From assembly GCA_900316745.1 (NCBI GenBank), contig ONEB01000003.1, forward strand, positions 62,001 through 126,000: a DNA stretch of 64,000 nt. The letters are read 5' to 3'. Source of the stretch: an uncultured Eubacteriales bacterium. GTDB lineage: Bacteria > Bacillota > Clostridia > Oscillospirales > Oscillospiraceae. Below, in pieces: positions 41,761-50,703 of the stretch. The notes under the pieces are model-generated. The model saw only the letters and a program-made list of their open reading frames with translations. It had not been told where the DNA came from and did no database searches. Position 1 is the stretch's first letter, and each line of letters starts with the position of its first letter. The position numbers were made by a program, and so were the translations under genes.

Positions 41761-42498
41761 TCAGAGCAATGCTTCATCTGTATTCGGCAGGTTCTCATGC
41801 AGCATTTTTCTGAGCGCAGAGATCGCGCGGCGCTCAAGACGTGAGACCTGCACCTGTGATACACGCAGAATCTTTGCGGTATTCTGTTGTGTCAGGCCGC
41901 GATAAAAGCGCAGCGCGATTACTTCCTGCTCACGAGGCGTCAGCATTCCAACCGCCTGCCGCAGCGCCGCATATTCCAGCATTCGCTCCTCGCTGTTGTC
42001 GCTCACGATCTGCTCCAGTGAAAAACCCGTTTCGTCGTCTGTCTCCTGCAGAGACTGTGCAAATCCGGTCGCGGTTTCGGCGGCTGCGATCTCCTCCGGT
42101 TCCAATCCGCTTTTTTCCGCAATCTCGCTGAGTGTCGGTTCCCTGCCCAGCTTCTGTTCAAGTTCTCCGCGAATATGCCGAATTTTCGAAGCGCGCTCTT
42201 TCATGCCCCGACTCACTTTCACAATACTGTCATCCCGAAGAAATCGCAAAATTTCCCCCGTAATCTTCGGAACCGCGTATGTGGAAAACTGCGTCCCGTA
42301 CGACAGATCAAATCCCTGGACCGCTTTCAGAAAACCGACGCTTCCCAGCTGAAACAGGTCGTCCGGCTCATATCCTCTGCCGAAAAATCTTCTGGCGACG
42401 CTCCAGATCAGTCCCGTATTGTTCTCGACCAGCTGCTCCAGTGCCTGTTGATCTCCGCTGCGCGCTTTTTGCAGCAGCGAGATATTGTCCTCTGTCAT
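41761..42498 (-). CDS. sigF: Forespore sigma factor SigF
   Basis: First compartment-specific sigma factor of sporulation. The 245-residue protein has region 1.2/2 (GLIWSVARRFFGRGYEPDDLFQLGSVGFLKAV), noted by DLFQLGSVGFLKAV, FSTYAVPKITGEILRFLRDD, region 3 (GREPTLSEIAEKSGL) and region 4 (LTPREQEVIALRFYRGLTQ, VSRLERRAISALRKML). Overlaps spoIIAB by 4 nt as third gene of the spoIIA operon. Confidence 0.97.
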   Translation of the reverse strand: MTEDNISLLQKARSGDQQALEQLVENNTGLIWSVARRFFGRGYEPDDLFQLGSVGFLKAVQGFDLSYGTQFSTYAVPKITGEILRFLRDDSIVKVSRGMKERASKIRHIRGELEQKLGREPTLSEIAEKSGLEPEEIAAAETATGFAQSLQETDDETGFSLEQIVSDNSEERMLEYAALRQAVGMLTPREQEVIALRFYRGLTQQNTAKILRVSQVQVSRLERRAISALRKMLHENLPNTDEALL

Positions 42499-42929
42499 GA
42501 GCCGCGATGCCGGATGCGGCGCCGCATCGTGACCGTCGTCCCCTTACCGGCTGTGGAACGCACACGCAGCGAATCCATGAAGCTCTCCATGATCGTAAAG
42601 CCCATCCCGCTTCGTTCGCTGCCGCCGGTCGTATAGAGCGGCGTTCTGGCACGCTCTACATCTGCAATTCCGACGCCATGATCCTTTACGACCAGCTCCA
42701 ATACAGAATCTGGAAGAATTCTGGCGCGGATATGTATGGTTCCGATCTCGTCCGGATAAGCATGTACAACCGCGTTCGTCACCGCCTCAGAAACCGCCGT
42801 TTTAATGTCTCCGAGCTCCGCAAGCGTCGGGTCCAGCTGTGAAACAAAAGCTGCGACCGCAGCGCGCGCGTATCCCTCGTTCACACTGCGCGCCGGAAAC
42901 TCGATCTTCATGTAGTTTTCCGCGTTCAT
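42495..42929 (-). CDS. spoIIAB: Anti-sigma-F kinase SpoIIAB
   Basis: Holds SigF inactive and phosphorylates SpoIIAA. The 144-residue GHKL protein has VSEAVTNAVVHAYP (N box), VKDHGVGIADVE (G1 box) and TTGGSERSGMGFTIMESFMD. ATG at 42929 overlaps the spoIIAA stop (ATGA) and is 11 nt from AAAGGAG; in-frame ATG at the later MKIEFPA is also possible. Confidence 0.96.
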   Translation of the reverse strand: MNAENYMKIEFPARSVNEGYARAAVAAFVSQLDPTLAELGDIKTAVSEAVTNAVVHAYPDEIGTIHIRARILPDSVLELVVKDHGVGIADVERARTPLYTTGGSERSGMGFTIMESFMDSLRVRSTAGKGTTVTMRRRIRHRGS

Positions 42930-43252
42930 ATTTTTCCACACTCCTTTTTGCTGTCCTGAATCATTGCGGCAAGTCCTGCGATCTCCAGCACCCGCATGAC
43001 CTGCGCATTTGCGCTCTGGATCGCTGTGCCGCCGCCCATCTGCCGCATCAGGCGCTCAGATTTCAGGATCACCGCGATCCCGGAACTGTCCATGAAGGAC
43101 AGATCTGAAAAGTCCAGCACACACTGCCGCGGCATATATTCCTCCACTGCCATTTCCACCGCATTCATCGCTGCGGACGCCGCGGCATGATCCAGCTCTC
43201 CGATGAGACGTATCGTCAGTATTCCGTTTTGATATTCCACTGTTGATCGCAT
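42926..43252 (-). CDS. spoIIAA: Anti-anti-sigma factor SpoIIAA
   Basis: STAS-domain protein that frees SigF when unphosphorylated. The 108-residue protein has GELDHAAAS, VLDFSDLSFMDSSGIAVILK with the phosphorylated serine in MDSSG, and VLEIAGL. GGGAGGCG lies 5-6 nt before the ATG. No clear SigH promoter was found in the short region after the valS terminator. Confidence 0.95.
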   Translation of the reverse strand: MRSTVEYQNGILTIRLIGELDHAAASAAMNAVEMAVEEYMPRQCVLDFSDLSFMDSSGIAVILKSERLMRQMGGGTAIQSANAQVMRVLEIAGLAAMIQDSKKECGKI

Positions 43253-43283
43253 GGTTTCGCCTCCCGCCGTTGTCTTCTGCGAA

Positions 43284-43322
43284 TAAAAAAAGCACTGTAT
43301 CCGATTGCTCGAATACAGTGCT
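43284..43322 (-). terminator. Terminator after valS
   Basis: AGCACTGTAT / ATACAGTGCT with a 12-nt loop; on the minus strand TTTTTTTATTC follows. Confidence 0.9.
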
Positions 43323-43365
43323 ATCATATCTTGTGCTGCGCGGTAAATTTGTAGAACGCTGAGAC

Positions 43366-45987
43366 TCAGCCGAGATTTTTCAGGCTCTCTTCCAGATTAT
43401 CAATCAGCGCTTTTGCTTTCTCCGCGCGGTCACGCTCCGTCTGCACGACCTGCTCCGGCGCTCTGGAGACAAACGATTCATTGGAAAGCTTGCGCATCTG
43501 ATTATCATAATTCTTGCGCGCTTTCTCCAGTTCCTTCTCCAGACGTGCGCGCTCTTTTTCCAGATCGACCAGCTCCGCCATCGGCATATAGAGCTTTGCT
43601 TCATCCGTGACGACAGAAACCATCTTGTCCGCGTCAGCGGGAACGGCATCGGCAAGCGTAATATGGTCGGCATAGGCCAGCTTGCAGATATACATCTCCC
43701 CTGCCGCAAACGCCTCCGGACGCTCGGCAACGATAATCAGAGAAGCTTTCTTGCTGGGCGGCACATTCATCTCTGCGCGGCGGCTGCGCACGCCCTTGAT
43801 GGCAGCCATGACCATCTCGAAGTCCTGCTCCTCCTGCGGGAACGCAAGCGCCTCGTCGAACTTCGGATACTCCGCGACCATGAGCGCTTCTCCGTCATGC
43901 GGCAGCGCCTGCCAGATCTCCTCCGTGATAAACGGCATGAACGGATGCAGAAGCTTGAGGATCTGGGTCAGCACATACAGGAGCACCTGCTGCGCGCTGC
44001 GGTTTTTCGCCTCATCGCCGCTGTTCAGGCGGGGCTTTGTGAGCTCAATATACCAGTCACAGTAGGTATCCCAGATGAAATCATAGATCTTTGCCGCTGC
44101 GATGCCAAGCTCGTATTTATCGAGGTTGTCGCAGACTTCCTTGCTCAAAGAATTGAGCTTCGAGAGGATCCACTTGTCTTCAAGCTCAAGCGTCTGGGGC
44201 AGCTCGTTTTTCTCGATCGTAAGATTCATCATCACGAAGCGAGAGGCATTCCAGAGCTTGTTGGCAAAGTTGCGCATGGCGCCGCACTTTTCAATATAAA
44301 AGCGCATATCATTTCCGGGACTGTTGCCTGTGACAAGGTTGAAGCGCAGCGCGTCGGCGCCATAGGTCTCCGCCATCTCCAGCGGATCGATGCCGTTGCC
44401 GAGAGACTTGGACATCTTGCGGCCCTTGTCATCCCGCACGAGGCCGTGGATGAACACCTTGTGGAACGGCACTTCCTTCATCTGCTCCATGCCGGAGAAG
44501 ATCATGCGCGCGACCCAGAAGAAGATGATATCATAACCGGTCACCATGACGGTCGTCGGATACCAGTAAGCGAGATCCTCCGTTTTATCCGGCCAGCCGA
44601 GCGTGGAGAAAGGCCAGAGCGCGGAGCTGAACCAGGTGTCCAGCACGTCTTCCTCCTGATGGATGTTTTTGCTGTGGCACTTTTCGCATTCGCAGGCATC
44701 GGTGCGGGAGACCGTGATATGACCGCAGTCATCGCAGTACCACGCGGGGATCTGGTGTCCCCACCAGAGCTGGCGGGAGATGCACCAGTCATGCACATTC
44801 TCCATCCAGTTGTAATAGGTTTTGCTGAAGCGCTCCGGAACAAACTGAATTCTGCCGTCACGCACACAGTCGATTGCGGGCTGTGCCAGCGGCTTCATCT
44901 TCACAAACCACTGCGGGCTCGTCATCGGCTCCACGATTTCTCCGCAGCGATAGCAGCAGCCGACATTGTGGCTGTAATCCTCCACCTTGACAAGGTAGCC
45001 TTCTTTTTCAAGGTCAGCAACAATGGCTTTGCGCGCCGCATCGCGGTCAAGCCCGTTATACTTGCCGCCGTTGATGACATGCGCGTCCTCGTCGAAGATC
45101 AGGATCTGCTCGAGATTGTGACGCAGACCGACCTCGTAGTCGTTCGGGTCGTGGCAGGGCGTCATTTTAACAGCGCCGGTGCCGAAGCCCAGCTCGACGT
45201 AATCATCCGCGACGATTGGGAGCTTGCGGCCGACGAGCGGCAGGATCGCGTTTTTGCCGACGAGGTGCTGATACCTCTCGTCATCCGGATGCACCGCAAC
45301 GCCGGAGTCGCCAAGCATCGTCTCCGGACGCGTCGTTGCGATGATGAATTCCTCATCGCTGTCCTCAATCGGATAGCGGATGTGCCAGAAATGGCCCGGC
45401 ATATCCTTGTATTCGACCTCAGCGTCAGAGAGTGCCGTGCGGCAGTGCGGGCACCAGTTGATGATGCGGTTGCCCTTATAGATAAGGCCTTTTTCATAGA
45501 GCTCGCAGAACGTCTCGCGGACAGCGCGGGAGCAGCCCTCGTCCATGGTGAAGCGGCTGCGCGTCCAGTCGCAGGAAGCGCCGAGCACCTTCTGCTGCTC
45601 TACGATCCGTCCGCCGTATTTGTTCTTCCACGCCCAAACGCGCTCCAGGAACTTATCACGGCCGAGATCGTGGCGCGTCAGACCCTCCTCCTTGCGGAGG
45701 TTCTCCTCAACCTTGATCTGCGTCGCAATACCGGCGTGGTCATATCCGGGCAGCCAGAGTGCGGAATAGCCCTGCATTCTCTTATAGCGCGTCAGCACAT
45801 CCTGCAGCGTGGCGTCCAGCGCGTGGCCCATGTGCAGCTGACCCGTTACGTTCGGGGGCGGCATGGAGATGCAAAACGACTTTTTTTCGGGATCGGGCTT
45901 TGGCGTAAAATAGCCGCCCTTTTCCCACATGTCGTAGATCTTCTTTTCGACCTGCTTCGGATCATACACTTTCGGCAGTTCCTTCAT
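43366..45987 (-). CDS. valS: Valyl-tRNA synthetase
   Basis: Charges tRNA(Val). The 873-residue class I enzyme has [15 protein letters not shown] (HIGH motif as HMGH), the editing domain with [24 protein letters not shown] (KMSKS) and a C-terminal coiled-coil arm ([20 protein letters not shown]). AAGGAGGAG precedes the ATG. Control is by the T-box leader upstream. Confidence 0.98.
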   Translation of the reverse strand: MKELPKVYDPKQVEKKIYDMWEKGGYFTPKPDPEKKSFCISMPPPNVTGQLHMGHALDATLQDVLTRYKRMQGYSALWLPGYDHAGIATQIKVEENLRKEEGLTRHDLGRDKFLERVWAWKNKYGGRIVEQQKVLGASCDWTRSRFTMDEGCSRAVRETFCELYEKGLIYKGNRIINWCPHCRTALSDAEVEYKDMPGHFWHIRYPIEDSDEEFIIATTRPETMLGDSGVAVHPDDERYQHLVGKNAILPLVGRKLPIVADDYVELGFGTGAVKMTPCHDPNDYEVGLRHNLEQILIFDEDAHVINGGKYNGLDRDAARKAIVADLEKEGYLVKVEDYSHNVGCCYRCGEIVEPMTSPQWFVKMKPLAQPAIDCVRDGRIQFVPERFSKTYYNWMENVHDWCISRQLWWGHQIPAWYCDDCGHITVSRTDACECEKCHSKNIHQEEDVLDTWFSSALWPFSTLGWPDKTEDLAYWYPTTVMVTGYDIIFFWVARMIFSGMEQMKEVPFHKVFIHGLVRDDKGRKMSKSLGNGIDPLEMAETYGADALRFNLVTGNSPGNDMRFYIEKCGAMRNFANKLWNASRFVMMNLTIEKNELPQTLELEDKWILSKLNSLSKEVCDNLDKYELGIAAAKIYDFIWDTYCDWYIELTKPRLNSGDEAKNRSAQQVLLYVLTQILKLLHPFMPFITEEIWQALPHDGEALMVAEYPKFDEALAFPQEEQDFEMVMAAIKGVRSRRAEMNVPPSKKASLIIVAERPEAFAAGEMYICKLAYADHITLADAVPADADKMVSVVTDEAKLYMPMAELVDLEKERARLEKELEKARKNYDNQMRKLSNESFVSRAPEQVVQTERDRAEKAKALIDNLEESLKNLG

Positions 45988-46020
45988 GTGTGTCTCCTCC
46001 TTCGTTTGTCGTCCTTCGGG

Positions 46021-46262
46021 ACAAAAAAACGCCCCGAAACAGAAATTGTTTCAGGGCGATCGTATAACCGCGGTACCACCTGAATTCCGTGCTGAAAAGC
46101 GCGGCACTCTTGCCTCTGTATCGGGAGGACCCGTCCCGCTCTACTGCTGGTTCAAGCGGGCTGCTCCGGGGCGACTTTCTTCTCCGACATTCCAAAGGCT
46201 CACACCAACCGCCTTCTCTCTGAGGTCTGTCGGGGAATACTCCTCCCCATCTGCGCATTAAT
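46021..46262 (-). promoter_or_regulatory. T-box leader of valS
   Basis: The minus-strand leader contains AGGTGGTACCGCGG (46068-46081), the conserved T-box sequence that binds the acceptor end of uncharged tRNA. It is followed by a terminator with stem CGCCCTGAAACA / TGTTTCGGGGCG (46030-46058) and a T-run (46022-46029). Upstream lies a stem with GGGGAGGAGTATTCCCC and purine-rich Stem I. Low charged tRNA(Val) should favour antitermination. The specifier triplet was not assigned with certainty. Confidence 0.9.
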
Positions 46263-46268
46263 GAGAAA

Positions 46269-46297
46269 ATTATATTGCATTTTATAGAAATTGTCAA
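46269..46297 (-). promoter_or_regulatory. Consensus promoter of valS
   Basis: On the minus strand, perfect TTGACA (46292-46297) and TATAAT (46269-46274), 17-nt spacer. Confidence 0.85.
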
Positions 46298-46304
46298 GGG
46301 ACGG

Positions 46305-46328
46305 ATTCTATGCCTGCAGGCATAGAAT
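46305..46328. repeat. Perfect 24-nt palindrome between divergent promoters
   Basis: ATTCTATGCCTG (46305-46316) is followed at once by its exact reverse complement (46317-46328). It ends 5 nt from the EFR1 -35 box and starts 8 nt from the valS -35 box. With no T-run on either side it is unlikely to be a terminator, so an operator is a fair guess. Confidence 0.7.
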
Positions 46329-46332
46329 TTGG

Positions 46333-46361
46333 TTGCTATATACCGATTTATATGATAAAAT
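46333..46361 (+). promoter_or_regulatory. Promoter of the EFR1 gene
   Basis: TTGCTA (46333-46338), 17-nt spacer, TAAAAT (46356-46361) preceded by TATGA. Confidence 0.55.
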
Positions 46362-46401
46362 ATCTAAAAATCTGCATGCAATTGCGGAAGGAGACTGAAT
46401 A

Positions 46402-47166
46402 ATGAAAGTAAATGTGATCATGTTCAGCCCGGCAGGCGGAACAGCAAGAACCGCTGAGATACTTGCACGAGAGCTTGGAACGCTGACCGGCGCTGTTGAT
46501 ATCGCGGAGCACGATGTCTTTTATGAGGGAATTCGTGCTGACGCCGAGTCCATTGCTGTCGTTGCCATGCCCTGTTACGGCGGCCGCGTGCCTCAGCTTG
46601 CCGCAGAACGCTTCCGGAAAGTCAACGGCAACGGCGCAAAAACCGTTCTGCTCTGCGTTTACGGCAACCGCGCGTATGAGGATACGCTGGTCGAGATGGA
46701 AGATCTTGCCAAGGAGCGTGATTTTGACGTAATCGCCGGTGTCGCAGCCATCGCGCAGCACTCAATCGTCAGTAGTATCGGCGCTGGTCGTCCTGATTCT
46801 TCGGATGCCGCGAAGCTGAAAGACTTCGCACAGAAAATCCTCGCCAAGCTCGAGGCCGGTGATAACAGCAAGCCGCGCCTTCCCGGCAAGCGTCCTTACA
46901 AAAAAGCGATGGGCAAGCTCGGTCTTGTTCCGCATGCCACCAAAGGCTGTCTTTATTGCGGTACCTGCGCGAAAAAATGTCCTGTTCAGGCGATCGACAT
47001 TGATAAGATTTTCGGCGCAAGCAGAAGAAAATGCATCTCCTGCATGCGTTGTGTGGCAAACTGCTCCGTCGATGTGCGCAAGCTCAATGCGCTGGAGCTT
47101 AAGCTCGTGGAGGCCAAAATCAAAAAGGAGGCTTCGAGCCGCAAAGAGCCCGAACTCTTCCTCTAA
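46402..47166 (+). CDS. EFR1-family flavodoxin/ferredoxin protein
   Basis: A 254-residue protein with an N-terminal flavodoxin-like domain (FSPAGGTARTAEILA as FMN phosphate loop, VAMPCYGGRVPQLA) and a C-terminal domain with CLYCGTCAKKCP and CISCMRCVANCS, two [4Fe-4S] motifs. It is the EFR1 plan common in anaerobes, a presumed electron carrier. Partner unknown. Single gene with its own promoter beside a 24-nt palindrome. Confidence 0.9.
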   Translation: MKVNVIMFSPAGGTARTAEILARELGTLTGAVDIAEHDVFYEGIRADAESIAVVAMPCYGGRVPQLAAERFRKVNGNGAKTVLLCVYGNRAYEDTLVEMEDLAKERDFDVIAGVAAIAQHSIVSSIGAGRPDSSDAAKLKDFAQKILAKLEAGDNSKPRLPGKRPYKKAMGKLGLVPHATKGCLYCGTCAKKCPVQAIDIDKIFGASRRKCISCMRCVANCSVDVRKLNALELKLVEAKIKKEASSRKEPELFL

Positions 47167-47182
47167 TACATCCGAGACATGT

Positions 47183-47217
47183 AAAATGGCTCGCACCAAA
47201 TCGGTGCGAGCCATTTT
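47183..47217. terminator. Bidirectional terminator
   Basis: AAAATGGCTCGCACC / GGTGCGAGCCATTTT, a perfect 15-bp stem between convergent genes. Confidence 0.85.
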
Positions 47218-47230
47218 GATATATCTGCGA

Positions 47231-48472
47231 TTATTCGAAATCCAGCACGCGCAGCATGCGAACCAGCGTGAGACGGTTGCGGATAGCGGCGGAGATGGGC
47301 AGCATCTCGTCCGTAAGGGCAGGATCAATGCCGATATGCTCCGGCAGATACTTGGAGCCGCATGCCTTGTACAGGGCTTCCAGTTCCTCAGCGGGAGGAA
47401 TCGTTGCGATTATCTCTTTGATCTCGTCCCAGTGATCCACAATGTTCTGCGGATCGAACTTGCCGAGAATGTCATCAGCGTTCTCCTTGATGATGCCGGC
47501 AGCAAGACGATCGCCGAACTTCTCGCGGATCCAAGCTTCCGTGAGCGGCTCAAAGGGCTTTGCTTTCGGCGTCTTTTTCGCGAGCTCATGATAGAGCTTG
47601 GCGCAAAGATAGGTGCCGACACCGACGCATTCGCCATGGATGCCCTCGGCTCCCTCAAAGCGAGGCGGCTGCATCTCAACAAGGTGCGCCATCAGATGCT
47701 CAGCACCGGAAGCGGCGCGCGAGTGGTTCAGAAGCTGCATCGTAAGACCGGACTTCATCTGCGCCATGGTCATGGCCTCGTGATCGGCCTCGCCGGTAGC
47801 GGCATACTTATCCGCGGCAGCGCGCATAATATCGAGCGCTTCATCGGCAAGATCCGCAACCATCGGGCAGAAATACTCGTCCGCAACAAGGCGGGAGATC
47901 TTCCAGTCAACGCGGGAGATATACTTGGCAAGAATATCATTGATGCCGCTGGCGACCAATCTCGCAGGAGCACCGGCAATGATATCCAGATCCGCAACGA
48001 CAAGGATCGGCGCGCACATAGGGATGGACTTTTTCTGACCATCGATGATGACGGAGCAAATATTAGCAGTAAAGCCGTCAGAGGAGGCAAGCGTCGGGAT
48101 CGCAACAAAGGGGATGCCGAGCTTGAACGCGGGATAGCGGCCAAAGTCCATGATCGTACCGGCACCAAACGCAACAATGACCTCGGGATTATCAAGATCT
48201 TTCATCATCGCTTCAATCTGAATGTCCTCAGAACGCAGACCTTTGCCCTCAAGAACGATCTCCTGATCGGCAGCAACGTGCTTACCCTCGGTCAGCTTAT
48301 AGATATTCGTGTCATAGACAACCGTACGGCGTTTCCCGGCAAGACCGACATCCGCCATGTACTGCTCGAAATTGGCAAGAGCATTGTACTCCACAACGAC
48401 CTTCTTGGTCTCCAGAGTATGCTCTCTTCCGCATACACATTTGCCGGTGTAGCGCTCGCAATCCAAAATCAT
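47231..48472 (-). CDS. egsA: sn-glycerol-1-phosphate dehydrogenase (AraM/EgsA-like)
   Basis: NAD(P)H enzyme reducing dihydroxyacetone phosphate to sn-glycerol 1-phosphate. The 413-residue protein has VIVAFGAGTIMDFGRY (nucleotide-binding), PTLASSDGFTANICSVI, the metal-site DILAKYISRVDW and the histidines in HSRAASGAEHLMAHL and IHGECVGVGTYL. B. subtilis AraM makes the same ligand for an archaeal-type lipid; here the C-terminal part is longer than the archaeal enzyme. ATG at 48472 is 8 nt from CAGGAGGG. Confidence 0.9.
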   Translation of the reverse strand: MILDCERYTGKCVCGREHTLETKKVVVEYNALANFEQYMADVGLAGKRRTVVYDTNIYKLTEGKHVAADQEIVLEGKGLRSEDIQIEAMMKDLDNPEVIVAFGAGTIMDFGRYPAFKLGIPFVAIPTLASSDGFTANICSVIIDGQKKSIPMCAPILVVADLDIIAGAPARLVASGINDILAKYISRVDWKISRLVADEYFCPMVADLADEALDIMRAAADKYAATGEADHEAMTMAQMKSGLTMQLLNHSRAASGAEHLMAHLVEMQPPRFEGAEGIHGECVGVGTYLCAKLYHELAKKTPKAKPFEPLTEAWIREKFGDRLAAGIIKENADDILGKFDPQNIVDHWDEIKEIIATIPPAEELEALYKACGSKYLPEHIGIDPALTDEMLPISAAIRNRLTLVRMLRVLDFE

Positions 48473-48552
48473 AGCGTTTTCCCTCCTGAATCTGTTTTCA
48501 TTGCTGGACCACACTGCTTACAAATTGTAAAAGCAGCATTTCTGACTTTTAT

Positions 48553-48581
48553 ATCATAGCAAAGCAGAACCTTTGTGTCAA
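48553..48581 (-). promoter_or_regulatory. Promoter of egsA
   Basis: On the minus strand, TTGACA (48576-48581), 17-nt spacer, TATGAT (48553-48558). The leader holds an interrupted inverted repeat (CTGCTT...AAGCAG, 48514-48536). Confidence 0.7.
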
Positions 48582-48776
48582 TCCAAAATCCTTTCATGCT
48601 CTGCGCGATTCACCTGATCACCGTGCGATTAACGCTAGAAAAACGACTTCGCTATATTTCATTATGCGATTCCTAATCTGTTCCAGAAACTTCAGTATTT
48701 AGCAGTATTGGTGACAATATGGTAAATATATAATTAAAAATTAAGATATTTTTGAACAATATTTGTAACTCTCAAA
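48582..48776. other. AT-rich intergenic stretch upstream of the SLH gene
   Basis: About 195 nt without a gene; very AT-rich from 48715 on, like an upstream activating stretch of a strong promoter. No repeat or RNA element recognised. Confidence 0.55.
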
Positions 48777-48805
48777 TTGACTTCTGTTCAAAACCGGAAT
48801 AGAAT
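48777..48805 (+). promoter_or_regulatory. Promoter of the S-layer-homology gene
   Basis: TTGACT (48777-48782), 17-nt spacer, TAGAAT (48800-48805). Confidence 0.6.
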
Positions 48806-48868
48806 AATAATTACACAACTAACGTCTGCTTCATTTGCAGATGTGAAATATCAAAAGGAGTGAAATCA

Positions 48869-50017
48869 ATGAAGAAATCCCGCAAGCTTCTGTGTCTCCT
48901 GCTGTCGCTCGTTATGGTGCTGGCTCTGCTGCCGACCATGGCGCTCGCAGCGGATGATCCTGCAGGAGAACCTGTCGGCGCATCCGACGCACAGCCTGAG
49001 GGCGTCATCTCCGACATCGTTGATGTTGTGGTTGATGCCTCCATCCCTTCCTATGGCGTTTATGTGAAGAATCCGCTTGGACTGCCGGCTTCCGGCGCTC
49101 AGCTCATTCTCACCGAGCAGAACAAGCTGCTCGACGGCACGATCGGTGCAGGCAAGTCTTACCGCTTTACGGCAAACGCTCTGGGTCTGATCCTGATCCC
49201 GAAAAGCCTGACTGCGACCTACACGCTTTCCGCGACCTGGCAGTCTCCCCTGCTTGGCATTAAGTTTATCTCCCTGCCCGGCCTGACCTGGTCTGTGAGC
49301 ATCGCTCCCGACATTGATCTGATCACGGTGTATCCGATCCCCGATATCGGTCTGAATCTCACCGACCATATTGCTTACATCGAGGGTTATCCGGATGGAA
49401 CCGTTCGTCCGACCGGTTCTCTGACCCGCGCCGAAGCCGCTGCGATGATTTACCGCGTTTTTAAGCCGGGTATGCTCAAGGAAGGCAATCTCAATCAGTT
49501 CAGCGACATGAAAGGTCATTGGGCGCAGAAATATGTTGCCGCTCTGGCTGACAAGGGCGTAATCAACGGCACCTCCGAAACGACCTTCACCCCCAACGCC
49601 GCAATCAAGCGTCAGGAGCTGTTCACGATGATCGGCCGCATGTTCGGTGAAGCCTACACCACCGACGGCATCATCGGCAATACTTTCGCCGATATCGGCA
49701 GCGGCTACTACGTCCGCTTCATCAATCTGCTGTATACCCTCGGCCTTGTGCAGGGCGACAATGACACAACTGTTCGCCCGGCAGACAACATTACGCGTGC
49801 CGAGACCGCAGCGCTTCTGAATCGACTGCTGCTTCGCAGCCCTGCAAACGAGAGCTCCAGCACCGTTGACAATGCCAAGGTCTGGCCGGACAATCCGGTT
49901 GGCGCCTGGTATTACGCCGACATCATGGAAGCCTCCAACTCCCACAATTACACCCTCGATGTCAAGGTCCTCACGATGGGAAGCCACTTCGTCGAGCACT
50001 GGACTGAGATCAAGTAA
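48869..50017 (+). CDS. Exported S-layer-homology (SLH) domain protein
   Basis: A 382-residue secreted protein. Signal peptide KKSRKLLCLLLSLVMVLAL with cleavage expected after ALA near residue 28. Residues about 45-165 form an unrecognised beta-rich domain with repeated Leu-Pro turns. Three SLH repeats follow: IAYIEGYPDGTVRPTGSLTR, here noted by EGYPDGTVRP; FSDMKGHWAQKYVAALADKG; and FADIGSGYYVRFINLLYTLG with TTVRPADNITRAE. SLH triplets bind cell-wall polymers. AAAAGGAG is 8 nt before ATG 48869. Confidence 0.88.
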   Translation: MKKSRKLLCLLLSLVMVLALLPTMALAADDPAGEPVGASDAQPEGVISDIVDVVVDASIPSYGVYVKNPLGLPASGAQLILTEQNKLLDGTIGAGKSYRFTANALGLILIPKSLTATYTLSATWQSPLLGIKFISLPGLTWSVSIAPDIDLITVYPIPDIGLNLTDHIAYIEGYPDGTVRPTGSLTRAEAAAMIYRVFKPGMLKEGNLNQFSDMKGHWAQKYVAALADKGVINGTSETTFTPNAAIKRQELFTMIGRMFGEAYTTDGIIGNTFADIGSGYYVRFINLLYTLGLVQGDNDTTVRPADNITRAETAALLNRLLLRSPANESSSTVDNAKVWPDNPVGAWYYADIMEASNSHNYTLDVKVLTMGSHFVEHWTEIK

Positions 50018-50033
50018 TCTGTGGTTCATAAGT

Positions 50034-50066
50034 AAAGAAGCTGCCTTATCTGGGCAGCTTCTTTTT
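50034..50066 (+). terminator. Terminator after the SLH gene
   Basis: AAAGAAGCTGCC / GGCAGCTTCTTT with a short loop and a T-run. Confidence 0.88.
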
Positions 50067-50067
50067 T

Positions 50068-50104
50068 CCAACGAAAAGGCCACCCTTTCGGGTGGCCTTT
50101 TCGT

Positions 50105-50107
<3 letters not shown>
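50068..50107 (-). terminator. Long perfect hairpin after tRNA-Thr
   Basis: CCAACGAAAAGGCCACCC pairs perfectly with the downstream arm (18 bp, loop TTTC). On the minus strand it directly follows tRNA-Thr, and the inner AAAAGGCCACCC/GGGTGGCCTTTT part resembles a terminator with a TTTT tail. Confidence 0.6.
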
Positions 50108-50180
<73 letters not shown>

Positions 50181-50189
50181 ACAGTATAA

Positions 50190-50217
50190 ATCCCGCGGAG
50201 CGTGAACTCCGCGGGAT
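50190..50217 (-). other. Hairpin between tRNA-Asp and tRNA-Thr
   Basis: ATCCCGCGGAG / CTCCGCGGGAT, a perfect 11-bp stem with loop CGTGAA. On the minus strand only TTTA follows, so partial termination or an RNA-processing signal is possible. Confidence 0.5.
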
Positions 50218-50293
50218 GGCGACCGAGAAGGGACTTGAACCCTCGACCTCTAGCGTGACAGGCTAGCGTTCTAACCGACTGAACTACTCGGCC
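50217..50293 (-). tRNA. tRNA-Asp (anticodon GTC)
   Basis: A 77-nt cloverleaf with acceptor GGCCGAG / CTCGGTC, anticodon arm CTAGC-CTGTCAC-GCTAG with anticodon GTC, T arm GAGGGTTCAAGTCCCTTC and encoded CCA. Confidence 0.96.
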
Positions 50294-50313
50294 TTGCGTT
50301 TCAGCGCTTGATT

Positions 50314-50342
50314 ATAATAGCACGCGCTGTTGATAAAGTCAA
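50314..50342 (-). promoter_or_regulatory. Promoter of the tRNA-Asp/tRNA-Thr unit
   Basis: On the minus strand, TTGACT (50337-50342), 17-nt spacer, TATTAT (50314-50319). Confidence 0.7.
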
Positions 50343-50394
50343 GTGTTTTTTCTGATTTTTTTGACTTTTTTTATCCGCCATAATGATGATCTGA

Positions 50395-50423
50395 GGAGAG
50401 GCCGCACAGACTGCAGCCTCTCC
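50395..50423 (-). terminator. Possible weak terminator after acpP
   Basis: GGAGAGGC / GCCTCTCC stem with a 13-nt loop, without a T-run on the minus strand. Confidence 0.35.
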
Positions 50424-50443
50424 CCTATACTGCCTAGAAAGAC

Positions 50444-50671
50444 TCAGACGCGGTCTTCCAGGAATTCGACAACCTGACGCACGGTCTTGAAGTCGCCGAC
50501 AGCTTCATCGGTGATGACGATATCGAACTCATCCTCGATGGAGGTCACGAGCTCAACAAAGTCGAGAGAATCCGCTTCAAGATCCTCGAGAATGTTGGTA
50601 TCCATGGTAATGGTCGCCGGGTCCAGCTCAAGCTGATCGGCCAGAATGTCTCTTACCTTTTCAAAGATCAT
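50444..50671 (-). CDS. acpP: Acyl carrier protein
   Basis: Carries acyl chains on a phosphopantetheine arm in fatty acid synthesis. The 75-residue acidic protein has the modified serine in LEADSLDFVELV. AGGAGG is 9 nt before ATG 50671. The gene follows jag after 32 nt rather than sitting in a fab operon. Confidence 0.95.
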   Translation of the reverse strand: MIFEKVRDILADQLELDPATITMDTNILEDLEADSLDFVELVTSIEDEFDIVITDEAVGDFKTVRQVVEFLEDRV

Positions 50672-50703
50672 TTTGAGGTCCTCCTTCTGTTGATGACGGC
50701 ATA

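Noticed and set aside
41582-41905. Plus-strand open frame starting MNKYCDVCHK in the kor-spoIIA gap
   Set aside because: It runs into the antisense of sigF, has no ribosome binding site, and overlaps the spoIIA terminator.
43663-46083. An 806-codon open frame on the plus strand, opposite valS
   Set aside because: It mirrors valS codon structure, has no ribosome binding site or recognisable domain, and arises from lack of stops in GC-rich antisense DNA.
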